DNA from: Phycisphaerales bacterium
Lineage (GTDB): Bacteria > Planctomycetota > Phycisphaerae > Phycisphaerales > SM1A02
Length of the DNA stretch: 38,587 bases
Assembly (NCBI GenBank): GCA_022447165.1
Contig: JAKVBR010000002.1
Coordinates: 1 to 38,587, forward strand
Direction: 5' to 3'
Position 1 is the stretch's first letter, and the number at the start of each line of letters is the position of its first letter. The position numbers and the translations under genes are program-made. This document shows, piece after piece, positions 1 to 7,835 of this stretch. The notes beneath the pieces were generated by a model, which did no database searches, was not told the origin of the DNA, and saw only the letters and a program-made list of their open reading frames with translations.

Positions 1-2
1 AT

Positions 3-92
3 CGCGTCAACACGATGCCACGCGGACTGCCCGGAGCGCATATGTCCTCCTGGCATGACGGTGGTTTTGCCGCTCTTCTCTCAAAGGAATAA
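3..92 (+). CDS. C-terminal end of an unidentified protein (partial)
   Basis: An open frame runs from the window edge to a TAA at 90-92 and encodes about 29 residues ending in ALLSKE. It is followed by a 48-bp gap and then the EIIA-type gene on the same strand. The short tail has a His/Gly-rich stretch (AHMSSWHDGG), which is not enough to name a family. It is treated as coding because it is open to the edge and ends just before a plausible promoter (TACAAT at 113-118). The upstream sequence would be needed to identify it. Confidence 0.45.
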   Translation, partial: RVNTMPRGLPGAHMSSWHDGGFAALLSKE

Positions 93-112
93 CCATTCAC
101 TGACGCAATTGA

Positions 113-118
113 TACAAT
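113..118 (+). promoter_or_regulatory. putative -10 box (TACAAT) for the EIIA gene
   Basis: TACAAT lies 22 bp before the start codon at 141, in the context TTGATACAATTCC. Nearly the same context recurs before rpsP (20734-20739), and a TACAAT also lies before prfB (15262-15267). No convincing -35 hexamer is visible at 16-18 bp spacing, so the call rests on the -10 and its similarity to the other sites. Confidence 0.35.
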
Positions 119-140
119 TCCTCTCCTTAGAAATTTCAAC

Positions 141-605
141 ATGAACCTGCTCGACCTCATCCAAGAACGCACCATTCGCGTCCCAATCAAATCGACTGAT
201 AAGCAATCTGCAATCAGTGAACTTGTTGATGTACTTGGTGATGAGGGCTCAATTGTTGACCCAGACACTGTTCGGCAAGCAGTTTGGGAACGAGAACTTC
301 AACGCACAACTGGCATCGGCGAAGGACTCGCAATACCACATGGACGATGCGAACACCTGCCTTCGATGGTCATGGCGATGGGTATCCCCTTGCAACCAAT
401 TGACTTTGCAAGCCCAGATAAGCGACCCGTGGAACTTATCATCTTGCTTGTTTCGCCGACAAACAACACTGCTGACCACATCCAAGCGCTCGGACGAATA
501 AGCCGGCTCATGGTTGACCGAACGTTCAGAGAAGCGGCTTACAAATCAAAAAGTGCAAATGAACTGCATGCGATGTTCACAAATGCACTTAACGATTCAA
601 ACTAA
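141..605 (+). CDS. PTS EIIA type-2 (fructose/nitrogen PTS, PtsN-like) domain protein
   Basis: This is a 154-residue single-domain protein with the length and pattern of PTS EIIA type-2 domains (EIIA-Fru / EIIA-Ntr). The phosphorylatable histidine is His67 in the motif TGIGEGLAIPHGRC, and a conserved segment (LLVSPTNNTADHIQALGRIS) follows, where the family usually has a second histidine near the active site. EIIA domains accept phosphate from HPr and pass it to a sugar permease or act as a regulator. No EIIB/EIIC permease gene is nearby, so a regulatory PtsN-like role is more likely than transport; that is inference. The last bases overlap the convergent polyferredoxin gene: its TAG stop (602-604 on the minus strand) shares bases with the TAA at 603-605. 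Confidence 0.85.
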   Translation: MNLLDLIQERTIRVPIKSTDKQSAISELVDVLGDEGSIVDPDTVRQAVWERELQRTTGIGEGLAIPHGRCEHLPSMVMAMGIPLQPIDFASPDKRPVELIILLVSPTNNTADHIQALGRISRLMVDRTFREAAYKSKSANELHAMFTNALNDSN

Positions 606-2386
606 TTTCGGTTTTGAAGCGAGCTGCCGCGTTCAAACGCTTCTTTCGCAGCGTCTTCGTTGCCTGCAATCGTGTGTGCTTTGGATAACAACATCCACGA
701 CGAAGGATCACTTGGCATTGCTTCCGTCATGTGCGTAAAAATTTCTACCGCGCTGTTTGGATTACCAAACTCAATCATCAAGAGTCCATATTGAAGAATG
801 AGCCGCGGATTTTCTGGGTGATACGCTATGGCGTGTTCCGAAGCAGCAATGGAAGCGTCAAAGAGTTGCTGGCGCTTAAGCCACGCGACATAGTCTTCCC
901 AAACGAGCGCCCACTCTGGATTTTCAAGCAAATTGTCTGTGTAAAACGCATCAACATTCATGCGAGAGCCCGTCATCTGCTTCGTTTGTCCGATGAGCAT
1001 ATACACTCGCTCATCTCGACCAACCTGTTCAGCCGCTCGCCATAACAATCGTTCTGATTCCGCAAAATCATTTTCTTGTTCATGCAACTTTGCAAGGGTT
1101 GTGTCAACATTTGGATTGCTCAACAATCCAACACCACCATCACCAATTGGACCAGAGAGCGTATAAAACTTGATCGCGCTTTGGGCATCACCATTGTTTA
1201 ACGATTTGTCGCCAAGCGAGTGGAACGCTGTGACTGCAACGCTTTGTAGAAAAAACAATCCCACAACGAGTGACAAAACCAAAAAGAGAAAGCCCTGCTT
1301 TTTCATCGAGCCATGAAACTTCAATTGCGTCTTATGCACATTGACGTTTTCGTCTTTCATGAGCGCCCATGTTTTAACAAGGAACCACATCGTGACAAGC
1401 GCCATGCCGACTGCCATCAGCATAGGCGTGGAAGCATACAACCCTCGATATCCCAAAAACGCAATCACAAAGAGCGTTGCAAACACAATCTCTTCATTGA
1501 TCGTCAAGTCTTGTTTTTGCTTGGTGTCTTCTTTACCTAACGCAGTTTCACCGAATCCTACTGAAAGGGCTTCATTAGGGCACGCATCGACGCAGTCCAT
1601 AATCTTCATGCATCCAGAGTCAATGACCATTTTGTGAATGTTGACTTCTTCATGAACGCGCACATTCGATGTACATGCTGCAGTGCATTTGCCGCATTGA
1701 CCACAGTTGTCATTCACGCGAATGCGCATCGGAGACGCTTTGTCGAGCGGCTTAAAGAAACCGCCATATGGACATCCGTATGAGCAGAATCCTTTAGCTC
1801 CTAACACATACACCGTGAGAAAACCGCAAATGAACAAAAACGGAATCGCAATGTGCGCCGGTGGAAAAGTATTCCAAAACTCAGTCGTCGTCAGGTGCGT
1901 TGTCACACCTGGCCACTGCAATTCGGGTTGTACAAATGGCGCGACTGCTATTCGGTAGAAGAGCGGCCAGATAAACATGTATACGCCGAGTGCAAATGGA
2001 AACCACATGAGTAATCTTGAACGGAACGGTTTTGGGCGGATTCCAATTTTGCGAAGGAGCCAATAACAACCATCTTGCAATAAGACGACATGGCACCCCC
2101 ACCCACAAAACCAACGTCCGAAGATAAGCGTCGATATGAGTGCAAGAATGAAAAAGATTGCGCCAGCGTTGATAACGCCGTTCTTTACGAGTTCCATGCC
2201 CTCGGACGGCTCAATCGGCGTGAGTGTTGCGCCACCAAACCAACCATACTTTTTACTGAGCGCCCAAAACACGACATGCGCAATGATCAGCAGTTGGACA
2301 ATCCACAGAACAGTCCAGCGCCTTTTGTAATTTTTGTTTCGTAAGACGGGTAAAGACACATCAGCATTCATATTGCTTGAATCCAT
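602..2386 (-). CDS. membrane polyferredoxin (NapH/NosR/CcoG-like) with C-terminal TPR repeats
   Basis: A 594-residue membrane iron-sulfur protein. Hydrophobic segments cover about residues 24-42, 72-90, 124-148 and 178-198, with two more at about 300-345 and one near 365-385. The NapH/NosR/CcoG signature cysteine pairs are FCGWGC (about 93-98) and CSYGC (201-205). One complete 4Fe-4S motif C-x2-C-x2-C-x3-C lies at 228-238. The second motif has Cys259, Cys265 and Cys269 before Pro270 but Ile262 where the second ligand is expected. The last ~170 residues look like TPR repeats. Proteins of this class carry electrons across the inner membrane, often for respiratory or cuproprotein assembly. No partner reductase is adjacent, so the electron acceptor is unknown. 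The start at 2386 is chosen; a second in-frame Met lies five codons later. Confidence 0.85.
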   Translation of the reverse strand: MDSSNMNADVSLPVLRNKNYKRRWTVLWIVQLLIIAHVVFWALSKKYGWFGGATLTPIEPSEGMELVKNGVINAGAIFFILALISTLIFGRWFCGWGCHVVLLQDGCYWLLRKIGIRPKPFRSRLLMWFPFALGVYMFIWPLFYRIAVAPFVQPELQWPGVTTHLTTTEFWNTFPPAHIAIPFLFICGFLTVYVLGAKGFCSYGCPYGGFFKPLDKASPMRIRVNDNCGQCGKCTAACTSNVRVHEEVNIHKMVIDSGCMKIMDCVDACPNEALSVGFGETALGKEDTKQKQDLTINEEIVFATLFVIAFLGYRGLYASTPMLMAVGMALVTMWFLVKTWALMKDENVNVHKTQLKFHGSMKKQGFLFLVLSLVVGLFFLQSVAVTAFHSLGDKSLNNGDAQSAIKFYTLSGPIGDGGVGLLSNPNVDTTLAKLHEQENDFAESERLLWRAAEQVGRDERVYMLIGQTKQMTGSRMNVDAFYTDNLLENPEWALVWEDYVAWLKRQQLFDASIAASEHAIAYHPENPRLILQYGLLMIEFGNPNSAVEIFTHMTEAMPSDPSSWMLLSKAHTIAGNEDAAKEAFERGSSLQNRN

Positions 2387-2410
2387 GCCCCACTACTCTA
2401 ACACAAACTA

Positions 2411-3376
2411 TTAACTTGCCAACAAATCTGAGTGAAGTTGTATTTCGAGTGACTCTTGTATCTTCTCAAGCGCTTTTAACTGAATCTGCCGGATGCACTC
2501 TTTTGATACGCCCATTTGTTTGCCTGCTTTTGCGAGTGTTAACAGCGGAGGGTTGTGACCTGCGTGCAAACCAAAACGCCATCTGAGCACATCTTGTTCG
2601 CGAGATGTTAACTCTCGCTCAGCATCCCTAATCGCTTGGCGAACTTGTTCTAACACGTCAGAAGATTCATACACTTCGTTCTCCGCGTGAACAAGCTCTG
2701 GCTGAGCATCATCGTCAAGGCGAACTGCATGTTGGTGTTTCAACTGATTTTTTCCAAACCGGTTGAATGCAGTGCTTAACGCCCTGCATGCATATGTTGA
2801 GAATTTGTAACCGAGTTCGGGGTCAAACCTGTCGACGCTTTTACAAAGAGCGATGTTGCCTTCCGCGACGAGGTCCGCATACTCGCCAAAAGCCCAAGAC
2901 CGCTTCGCCATTGCCAGAACGAGCGCAAGATTACATTCAACGATGTGTTCTCGTTTTTCCTGTGCTACGCTGTGCCAATGGAGAAGCGAATCGAGATCTT
3001 TGCGAGTTCGCTTGGACTTTCTGTTCAGTTTCTTTTGCAGTTTTGAGACACGCATACGAGCGTAGTTGTACTGCCTAAATAGAATTTGCTCCTGTTCTCT
3101 TGAAAGGAGCATCTGTCGTTTCTTACTATTTGTGACTTCACAATCAATCGCAGGACAGTACCAAGAAGTTGAATTTCTTGGCACTTCATCGACGTCATCA
3201 AAAATGAGGGCCTGTGCATGCTTGCGCCTAAGGAGTGGTGAAGGAACAAAGAACTCGGGTTCGGAGAGAATTTGTTCAATCAGTGCTTGCTCTGAAGTAG
3301 AGCAGCGGCGATTGCTTTTTGGCGCAAGTGACGACGATGTGACCTGCTTTTGATTGTGCTTTGTCGAATGAGACAT
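2411..3376 (-). CDS. sigma-70 family RNA polymerase sigma factor
   Basis: A 321-residue sigma factor. Residues about 138-205 form region 2, including the core-binding stretch (LVAEGNIALCKSVDRFDP) and the -10-recognition segment (FSTYACRALSTAFNRF). Region 4 (about 250-310) contains LTSREQDVLRWRFGL and the helix-turn-helix GVSKECIRQIQLKALEKIQ. The first ~90 residues are polar and do not match region 1.1. A possible region 1.2-like segment (LSREQEQILFRQYNYARM) precedes region 2. It is too short and divergent to be the primary RpoD, so an alternative group 2/3 sigma is likely. The start at 3376 has GGGGGAA about 9 nt upstream. A nine-codon ORF with a strong Shine-Dalgarno sequence sits in its leader (3395-3424). 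Confidence 0.88.
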   Translation of the reverse strand: MSHSTKHNQKQVTSSSLAPKSNRRCSTSEQALIEQILSEPEFFVPSPLLRRKHAQALIFDDVDEVPRNSTSWYCPAIDCEVTNSKKRQMLLSREQEQILFRQYNYARMRVSKLQKKLNRKSKRTRKDLDSLLHWHSVAQEKREHIVECNLALVLAMAKRSWAFGEYADLVAEGNIALCKSVDRFDPELGYKFSTYACRALSTAFNRFGKNQLKHQHAVRLDDDAQPELVHAENEVYESSDVLEQVRQAIRDAERELTSREQDVLRWRFGLHAGHNPPLLTLAKAGKQMGVSKECIRQIQLKALEKIQESLEIQLHSDLLAS

Positions 3377-3394
3377 TTGAATTGTTCCCCCGCG

Positions 3395-3424
3395 TTAGAA
3401 AGAAATGACTATGCAATGACGCAT
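3395..3424 (-). CDS. possible leader mini-ORF (9 aa) upstream of the sigma factor
   Basis: ATG at 3424 is followed by MRHCIVISF and TAA. It has a very strong Shine-Dalgarno sequence (GGAGGG at 3431-3436) six bases away, better than that of the sigma gene 18 bases downstream. The start codon is inside a short hairpin (CTATGC 3409-3414 / GCATAG 3421-3426). The ORF is too short to support by composition. It could be a regulatory leader peptide or chance. Confidence 0.25.
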   Translation of the reverse strand: MRHCIVISF

Positions 3425-3519
3425 AGCACTCCCTCCTACGCTACTCAATTCAAAGTGCGAATCGGTTTTTTGGTTTTTTCTTGCTTTTTCTTGAAAAGGC
3501 GCTTATTTGAGTCAAAAAC

Positions 3520-3990
3520 TCACTCTGGTTCGTCACCAGAGAGGTCATAAACCCAACCCTCCATCGCCCGATCCCATGAAAGGATTTCGCCTTCTTGGAA
3601 GAACAAACCCAACTCCTTGGTAGCGGCTTCAGGGCTATCAGAGCCATGAATGAGGTTGAAACTGTTGGAAACGCCATAATCACCGCGAATCGTGCCAGCG
3701 GCTGCTTGCGAACCAAATGTCGCGCCCATCATTGCTCTGCAAATCGCAATCGCGCCAACACCTTCAAGCGCAAGCACGAGGACGGGTGAACTTGTCATAA
3801 AGCTGACTAAACCCGCATAAAACGGCTTTTCTGTGTGTGCTGCATAATGCTCTGCAGCAAGTTCAGGGGTGATTTGCATCATTTTTGCACCAACGACTTT
3901 CAATCCCTTTTGTTCAAATCGGGAAATGATTTGACCCATGAGTCCGCGTTGAACTGCATCTGGCTTAAGAATAATGAGCGTTTGTTCCAT
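3520..3990 (-). CDS. ndk: nucleoside diphosphate kinase
   Basis: A 156-residue protein matching Ndk over its full length. It starts MEQTLIILKPDAVQRGLMG, and the phosphohistidine is His115 in NLIHGSDS. The enzyme transfers the gamma phosphate from ATP to other NDPs through this histidine, balancing (d)NTP pools in the cytoplasm. The start at 3990 is chosen over an in-frame Met 37 codons upstream because it matches the family's N-terminus exactly and has AGAGGAA about 10 nt upstream. The 37 extra residues resemble no Ndk. It is slightly longer than the usual ~140-150 residues because of an acidic tail. It is divergent from top6B, with about 170 bp between the two starts. Confidence 0.95.
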   Translation of the reverse strand: MEQTLIILKPDAVQRGLMGQIISRFEQKGLKVVGAKMMQITPELAAEHYAAHTEKPFYAGLVSFMTSSPVLVLALEGVGAIAICRAMMGATFGSQAAAGTIRGDYGVSNSFNLIHGSDSPEAATKELGLFFQEGEILSWDRAMEGWVYDLSGDEPE

Positions 3991-4159
3991 CTGTCTGTTT
4001 CCTCTGTTTTTAAATTCTGAAAAAGTACCCCTAAGAGGGAGAAGGATACCAAAAACAGTGAATTTCAACCACTCCCACGCTACTTTTTGAGTATTCTGCA
4101 ACTACTTGGGTACGGATGCCCAACGACAACCAAACTGATGAAATTGGACAGAATGGATT

Positions 4160-5956
4160 ATGCCCAACGTCAAATCACCAAAAACGAAAAAAAAGAAATC
4201 CCGCGCAAATGTGACTGCTGAAACGATGGCTGCAGGCCAACGTGATATTTCTGTCAGTGAATTTTTTGCAAAAAACAGACACCTTCTCGGGTTTGATAAT
4301 CCGAGAAAGGCAATGCTTACAGCCATTAAGGAAGCAGTGGATAACGCGCTCGATGCTGCTGAAGAAGCGGGCATCTTGCCCGAGATTTACGTCGAAGTGA
4401 TGCAGCAATCGGAGACGCGCTTTAAGTTAACGATTAGGGATAACGGTCCTGGCATCGTCAAAGCGCAAATCGAAAACATCTTCGGGAAACTTCTATATGG
4501 TTCCAAGTTTCACCGACTCAAAATGAGTCGCGGGCAACAAGGCATTGGTATTTCAGCGGCAGGCATGTACGGGCTCATGACGACCGGCAAACCCGTCATG
4601 ATTATCTCAAAGACAGGCAAAAAGAAGCCAGCCCATGAAGTTGTACTGAAGATGGACACTTCAAAAAACCGCCCAACCATTATCAGTGATGAAGAACATC
4701 CTGAAGATGACAAACTGTTCAAGGACGGACACGGAACACAAGTTGTCATCGAACTTGAAGGGAAGTACCAAAAAGGTCGTCAATCCATCGACGAATATCT
4801 TGAACAAACAGCGATTGCAAACCCTCACGCAACGATTACCTACGTCACGCCGTCGAATGAAACCATTGAGTTTCCCAGAGCAATCAATGAACTTCCTGAG
4901 GAACCCAAAGAGATTAAGCCCCACCCGAAAGGCATTGAACTTGGCACGCTGATTCAAATGCTTGAACGCACCGATGCCAAACAGTTGAGCGGCTTCTTGA
5001 CTGGTGATTTTTGCAGAGTTGGTTCAACGAAAGCACGCGAGATTGCTAAAGGCGCTGGGCTCACCGGACAAACTTGGGTGAAAACGATTGGTCATGATGA
5101 TGCTGAGCGGTTGTATGACTCCATCCAAAACACACGCATTATTGCGCCAAACACAGACTGCCTTGTGCCCATCGGTTCAAAAGCACTTCTAGCAGGACTC
5201 CTGAAGGAAGTGCAAGCAGAATTTTTCGCCGCATCTACACGGCCGCCAAGTGTGTACCGCGGCAATCCATTTCAAATTGAAGTTGCAATTGGTTACGGCG
5301 GTGGACTTGGACGAGACGACTCAGCAAAAGTGCTGCGTTTCGCAAACAGAGTGCCGCTGCTTTATTCTCAATCGAGTTGTTGTTCATTCAAAGCAGTCGC
5401 CGAAACATCGTGGAAGAATTACGGACTAACGCAACCACGAAACTCCATTCCAACTGGCCCACTCGTTGTCATGGTGCACATGATTAGCGTCTGGGTTCCA
5501 TTTACAAGTGAATCGAAAGAAGCGATTGCAGATTACGATGAGATTCGTAAAGAAATGAAACTTGCACTTCAAGAGTGCGGTCGAAAACTTGGCACATATC
5601 TTCGCAGGCGCAAGCGAATGGCTCGCGAGGGTGAACGAAGAAGCGTCTTTGAACGATACATCGGCGAGATTTCTAGGAGTTGCAATGCAATCACTGGAAC
5701 AGACACTGACAAACTGTATAAAGCCCTCATGAAGCAGGCGAAACGAAAGACTGAAGAAGCAGACGCCCTACTCGATGATGAAGGCAACCCAGTTGATGAT
5801 GGTGGTCGCCTGAGCAAGGATGAAGATGTCATCATCGTTGACGACTTGCAAGACATTCCAGAGATGCAAGATTCACTTTTTGAAGATGGCAAAAAGAAAA
5901 AGAAATCGACCAAGAAGAAAAAGAAAAAAACTACTCGTAAGCGAGCGAAGAAGTAA
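4160..5956 (+). CDS. top6B: type IIB DNA topoisomerase (topo VI) subunit B
   Basis: A 598-residue GHKL ATPase subunit of topoisomerase VI. Visible motifs: N-box with Glu58 and Asn62 (KEAVDNALDAAEEAG), G1 box DNGPGI (94-99) and glycine-rich lid GQQGIGISAAGMYG (125-138). Then comes an H2TH-like segment around LIQMLERTDAKQLSGFL, and a transducer domain with WKNYGL and the conserved stretch VPFTSESKEAIADYDEI. ATP-driven dimerisation of B gates strand passage through the break made by subunit A. The C-terminus adds an acidic linker and a tail of almost pure Lys/Thr/Arg (last ~25 residues). Its stop codon overlaps the top6A start by one base (TAATG), so the subunits are translationally coupled. Topo VI is archaeal and plant-typical and only sporadic in bacteria. 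Confidence 0.95.
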   Translation: MPNVKSPKTKKKKSRANVTAETMAAGQRDISVSEFFAKNRHLLGFDNPRKAMLTAIKEAVDNALDAAEEAGILPEIYVEVMQQSETRFKLTIRDNGPGIVKAQIENIFGKLLYGSKFHRLKMSRGQQGIGISAAGMYGLMTTGKPVMIISKTGKKKPAHEVVLKMDTSKNRPTIISDEEHPEDDKLFKDGHGTQVVIELEGKYQKGRQSIDEYLEQTAIANPHATITYVTPSNETIEFPRAINELPEEPKEIKPHPKGIELGTLIQMLERTDAKQLSGFLTGDFCRVGSTKAREIAKGAGLTGQTWVKTIGHDDAERLYDSIQNTRIIAPNTDCLVPIGSKALLAGLLKEVQAEFFAASTRPPSVYRGNPFQIEVAIGYGGGLGRDDSAKVLRFANRVPLLYSQSSCCSFKAVAETSWKNYGLTQPRNSIPTGPLVVMVHMISVWVPFTSESKEAIADYDEIRKEMKLALQECGRKLGTYLRRRKRMAREGERRSVFERYIGEISRSCNAITGTDTDKLYKALMKQAKRKTEEADALLDDEGNPVDDGGRLSKDEDVIIVDDLQDIPEMQDSLFEDGKKKKKSTKKKKKKTTRKRAKK

Positions 5957-7110
5957 TGGCTAAGAAGAAAACAACGAAGAAGAAAACAACTCGCAAAACA
6001 AACCGCGTTGTTGATAAGAAGCGTGACGAGAAGACAAAGAAGAAAATCGAAGCACTCGCTGAAAGTGTCGCCACTAAAGCGCTGAAACAAAAAGAACCCA
6101 ACTTCGAAATTCCGACACGTTCGATTTCAAACATGAAGTACAACAAGAAGAAGCGTATTCTTGAAATGGGTTCAAACACGCAAACGCGAAGTTTGTTTAA
6201 CTTAGGACAAGCACGAAAGTTTATGCAATCACTCCTTCTTGCTAAAGGGTGCCGCGATCTCATTGATGCTGAGAAAACACTCAGTTTACGGGGTATGTAT
6301 TACATGTCGCTGCATACGATTCCAGGAACGAAGGAAAAAACGTTTAACGATCAGGGCGAGTCTGATGGCATTCTTGAAGATTTAGAAGTTTCACTTGATG
6401 GACTCCGCGAAGAACTCCATGTGTTTGCCAAGAAGCGTGGCACAATGGTCGGAAACATTTCAATCGTAGACAATGGCGATGAGATTGATTGCAGAAGAAT
6501 GGGCACAGGTGGTTACGCCATCCCAAGTATCTGCGAGCCAAACGTTATTCAGTTTAAAGACTGCGACGCCGATTTCATCTTGCATGTCGAGAAAGACACC
6601 GTGTGGAGCCGTTTTAACGAAGACCGTTTCTGGGAGAAGCACAACTGCATTTTGACAGAGGGTTCTGGTCAACCACCTCGCGGTGTTCGCCGAATGCTTC
6701 ACCGCATGCACAAGGAGTTGAAACTCCCCGTGTATTGCTTACTTGATTGCGATCCGTGGGGACACTACATCTACAGCGTGATTAAGCAGGGCTCAATCAA
6801 CCTTGCGTTTGAATCAGAACGGATGGCGATCCCAGACGCGCAATTCCTTGGCATTCGCGCAAATGATTATGAACGATGTGAACTTTCTGATGATGTCAAA
6901 ATTGATTTGAATGACCGTGACATCACCCGCGCAAAACAAATTGCTGCGTACCCTTGGTTTGAAGGCAAACGCGACTGGCAACGAGAAATTAAAACGATGC
7001 TCGGTAACGGTTTTAAGATGGAAGTCGAATCCCTCATCACCAAGGATATCTCATACGTCACGGAAGAATACGTCCCCTCACGCCTCAAAGAAGGCGATTT
7101 TTTGGATTGA
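5956..7110 (+). CDS. top6A: type IIB DNA topoisomerase (topo VI) subunit A, Spo11-like
   Basis: A 384-residue DNA-cleaving subunit homologous to Spo11. The winged-helix (5Y-CAP) part has the sequence SLRGMYYMS; by alignment with Spo11, Tyr116 should be the nucleophile that forms the 5'-phosphotyrosine link. The Toprim part has HVEKDTVWSRF (acidic Mg-binding Glu) and LLDCDPWGHYIY (DxDxxG-type acidic pair), with the archaeal-like GSGQPPRGVRR between them. All residues expected for cleavage are present, so the enzyme looks active. The first ~35 residues are Lys/Thr-rich (AKKKTTKKKTTRK) and precede the conserved domain, mirroring the tail of the B subunit just upstream. It starts at the ATG overlapping the top6B stop. 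Confidence 0.95.
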   Translation: MAKKKTTKKKTTRKTNRVVDKKRDEKTKKKIEALAESVATKALKQKEPNFEIPTRSISNMKYNKKKRILEMGSNTQTRSLFNLGQARKFMQSLLLAKGCRDLIDAEKTLSLRGMYYMSLHTIPGTKEKTFNDQGESDGILEDLEVSLDGLREELHVFAKKRGTMVGNISIVDNGDEIDCRRMGTGGYAIPSICEPNVIQFKDCDADFILHVEKDTVWSRFNEDRFWEKHNCILTEGSGQPPRGVRRMLHRMHKELKLPVYCLLDCDPWGHYIYSVIKQGSINLAFESERMAIPDAQFLGIRANDYERCELSDDVKIDLNDRDITRAKQIAAYPWFEGKRDWQREIKTMLGNGFKMEVESLITKDISYVTEEYVPSRLKEGDFLD

Positions 7111-7120
7111 AAAAAGTCTT

Positions 7121-7148
7121 TTGACTTTCGATAGAATGCGAGTACACT
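7121..7148 (+). promoter_or_regulatory. putative sigma-70 promoter for the ANTAR regulator
   Basis: TTGACT (7121-7126) and TACACT (7143-7148) are separated by 16 bp. They lie between the top6A stop and the ANTAR gene start at 7221. This predicts a leader of about 65 nt and expression separate from topo VI. Confidence 0.55.
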
Positions 7149-7220
7149 TGGAGTGTTCAGCTTCGTGTTTGCACGACTATGTCTGTCTGCAAACTGCAAG
7201 AACGAAAGAGAGGTCTACGA

Positions 7221-7835
7221 ATGACACCAACAATTGTTGAAGAACTTGATTTACCGGAAAGTCCAGAAACTGTACTCATTGCAGACGATGAACTGCTCGT
7301 TGCGCAGGGCATTATGGCTGTGCTTCAGTCAATTGGTTATGAAGTCATCGGCCCATACAAAAATGGCGAAGAAGCAGTGCAAGCGTGCAAAGAAACACCC
7401 CCAGATATGGCACTACTCGATATTCAAATGCCAGTCATGGATGGCATGAAAGCAGCGCACATCATTTTTCATGAACTTGATATTCCAGTCGTCATGCTTA
7501 CGGCGTATTCGGACGACACCTATCTTCGCAATTCTCATGCTGCAGGCGTGTTTGGTTTTCTCTTAAAGCCAGCGAGCAAGGAACAACTTTGCGCAGGGCT
7601 TTCAGTTGCTTGGCAACGATTTCTAGACCACATTACACAGCGAAGTCAAATCGTTGACTTGAAGCAACGCCTTGAAGATCGCAAACTCATTGAAAAGGCG
7701 AAGTGGATTATTGTTCAGCGCAAAAAAGTCGGCGAGCCCGATGCAATGAAGATGCTTCAAAAGCAATCACGTAACTCCCGCAAGTCACTTGCGTCTGTAG
7801 CAAGAGCAGTCGTTGATAGCGACGGTTTACTCTAA
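7221..7835 (+). CDS. ANTAR-domain response regulator (AmiR/NasT/EutV-like)
   Basis: A 204-residue protein with an N-terminal receiver domain: acidic pair in LIADDELLV, phospho-acceptor Asp in ALLDIQMPVMDG, conserved Thr/Ser in VVMLTAYSDD, and Lys in FLLKPAS. The C-terminal ANTAR domain covers about residues 135-204 (LKQRLEDRKLIEKAKWIIV ... RNSRKSLASVARAVV). Receiver-ANTAR proteins usually bind paired hexaloop RNA hairpins when phosphorylated and block transcription terminators. No cognate kinase is adjacent; the nearest histidine kinase gene is at 8889-9701. The start at 7221 is preferred over an in-frame ATG at 7179 because AGAGAGG lies about 8 nt upstream. Its stop region overlaps the convergent lipid kinase by 9 bp. 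Confidence 0.9.
   Translation: MTPTIVEELDLPESPETVLIADDELLVAQGIMAVLQSIGYEVIGPYKNGEEAVQACKETPPDMALLDIQMPVMDGMKAAHIIFHELDIPVVMLTAYSDDTYLRNSHAAGVFGFLLKPASKEQLCAGLSVAWQRFLDHITQRSQIVDLKQRLEDRKLIEKAKWIIVQRKKVGEPDAMKMLQKQSRNSRKSLASVARAVVDSDGLL

Noticed and set aside
5569..6090. Long minus-strand ORF opposite the topo VI junction
   Set aside because: Shadow of the Lys-rich coding region; composition (Phe/Ser-rich) is that of an antisense frame.
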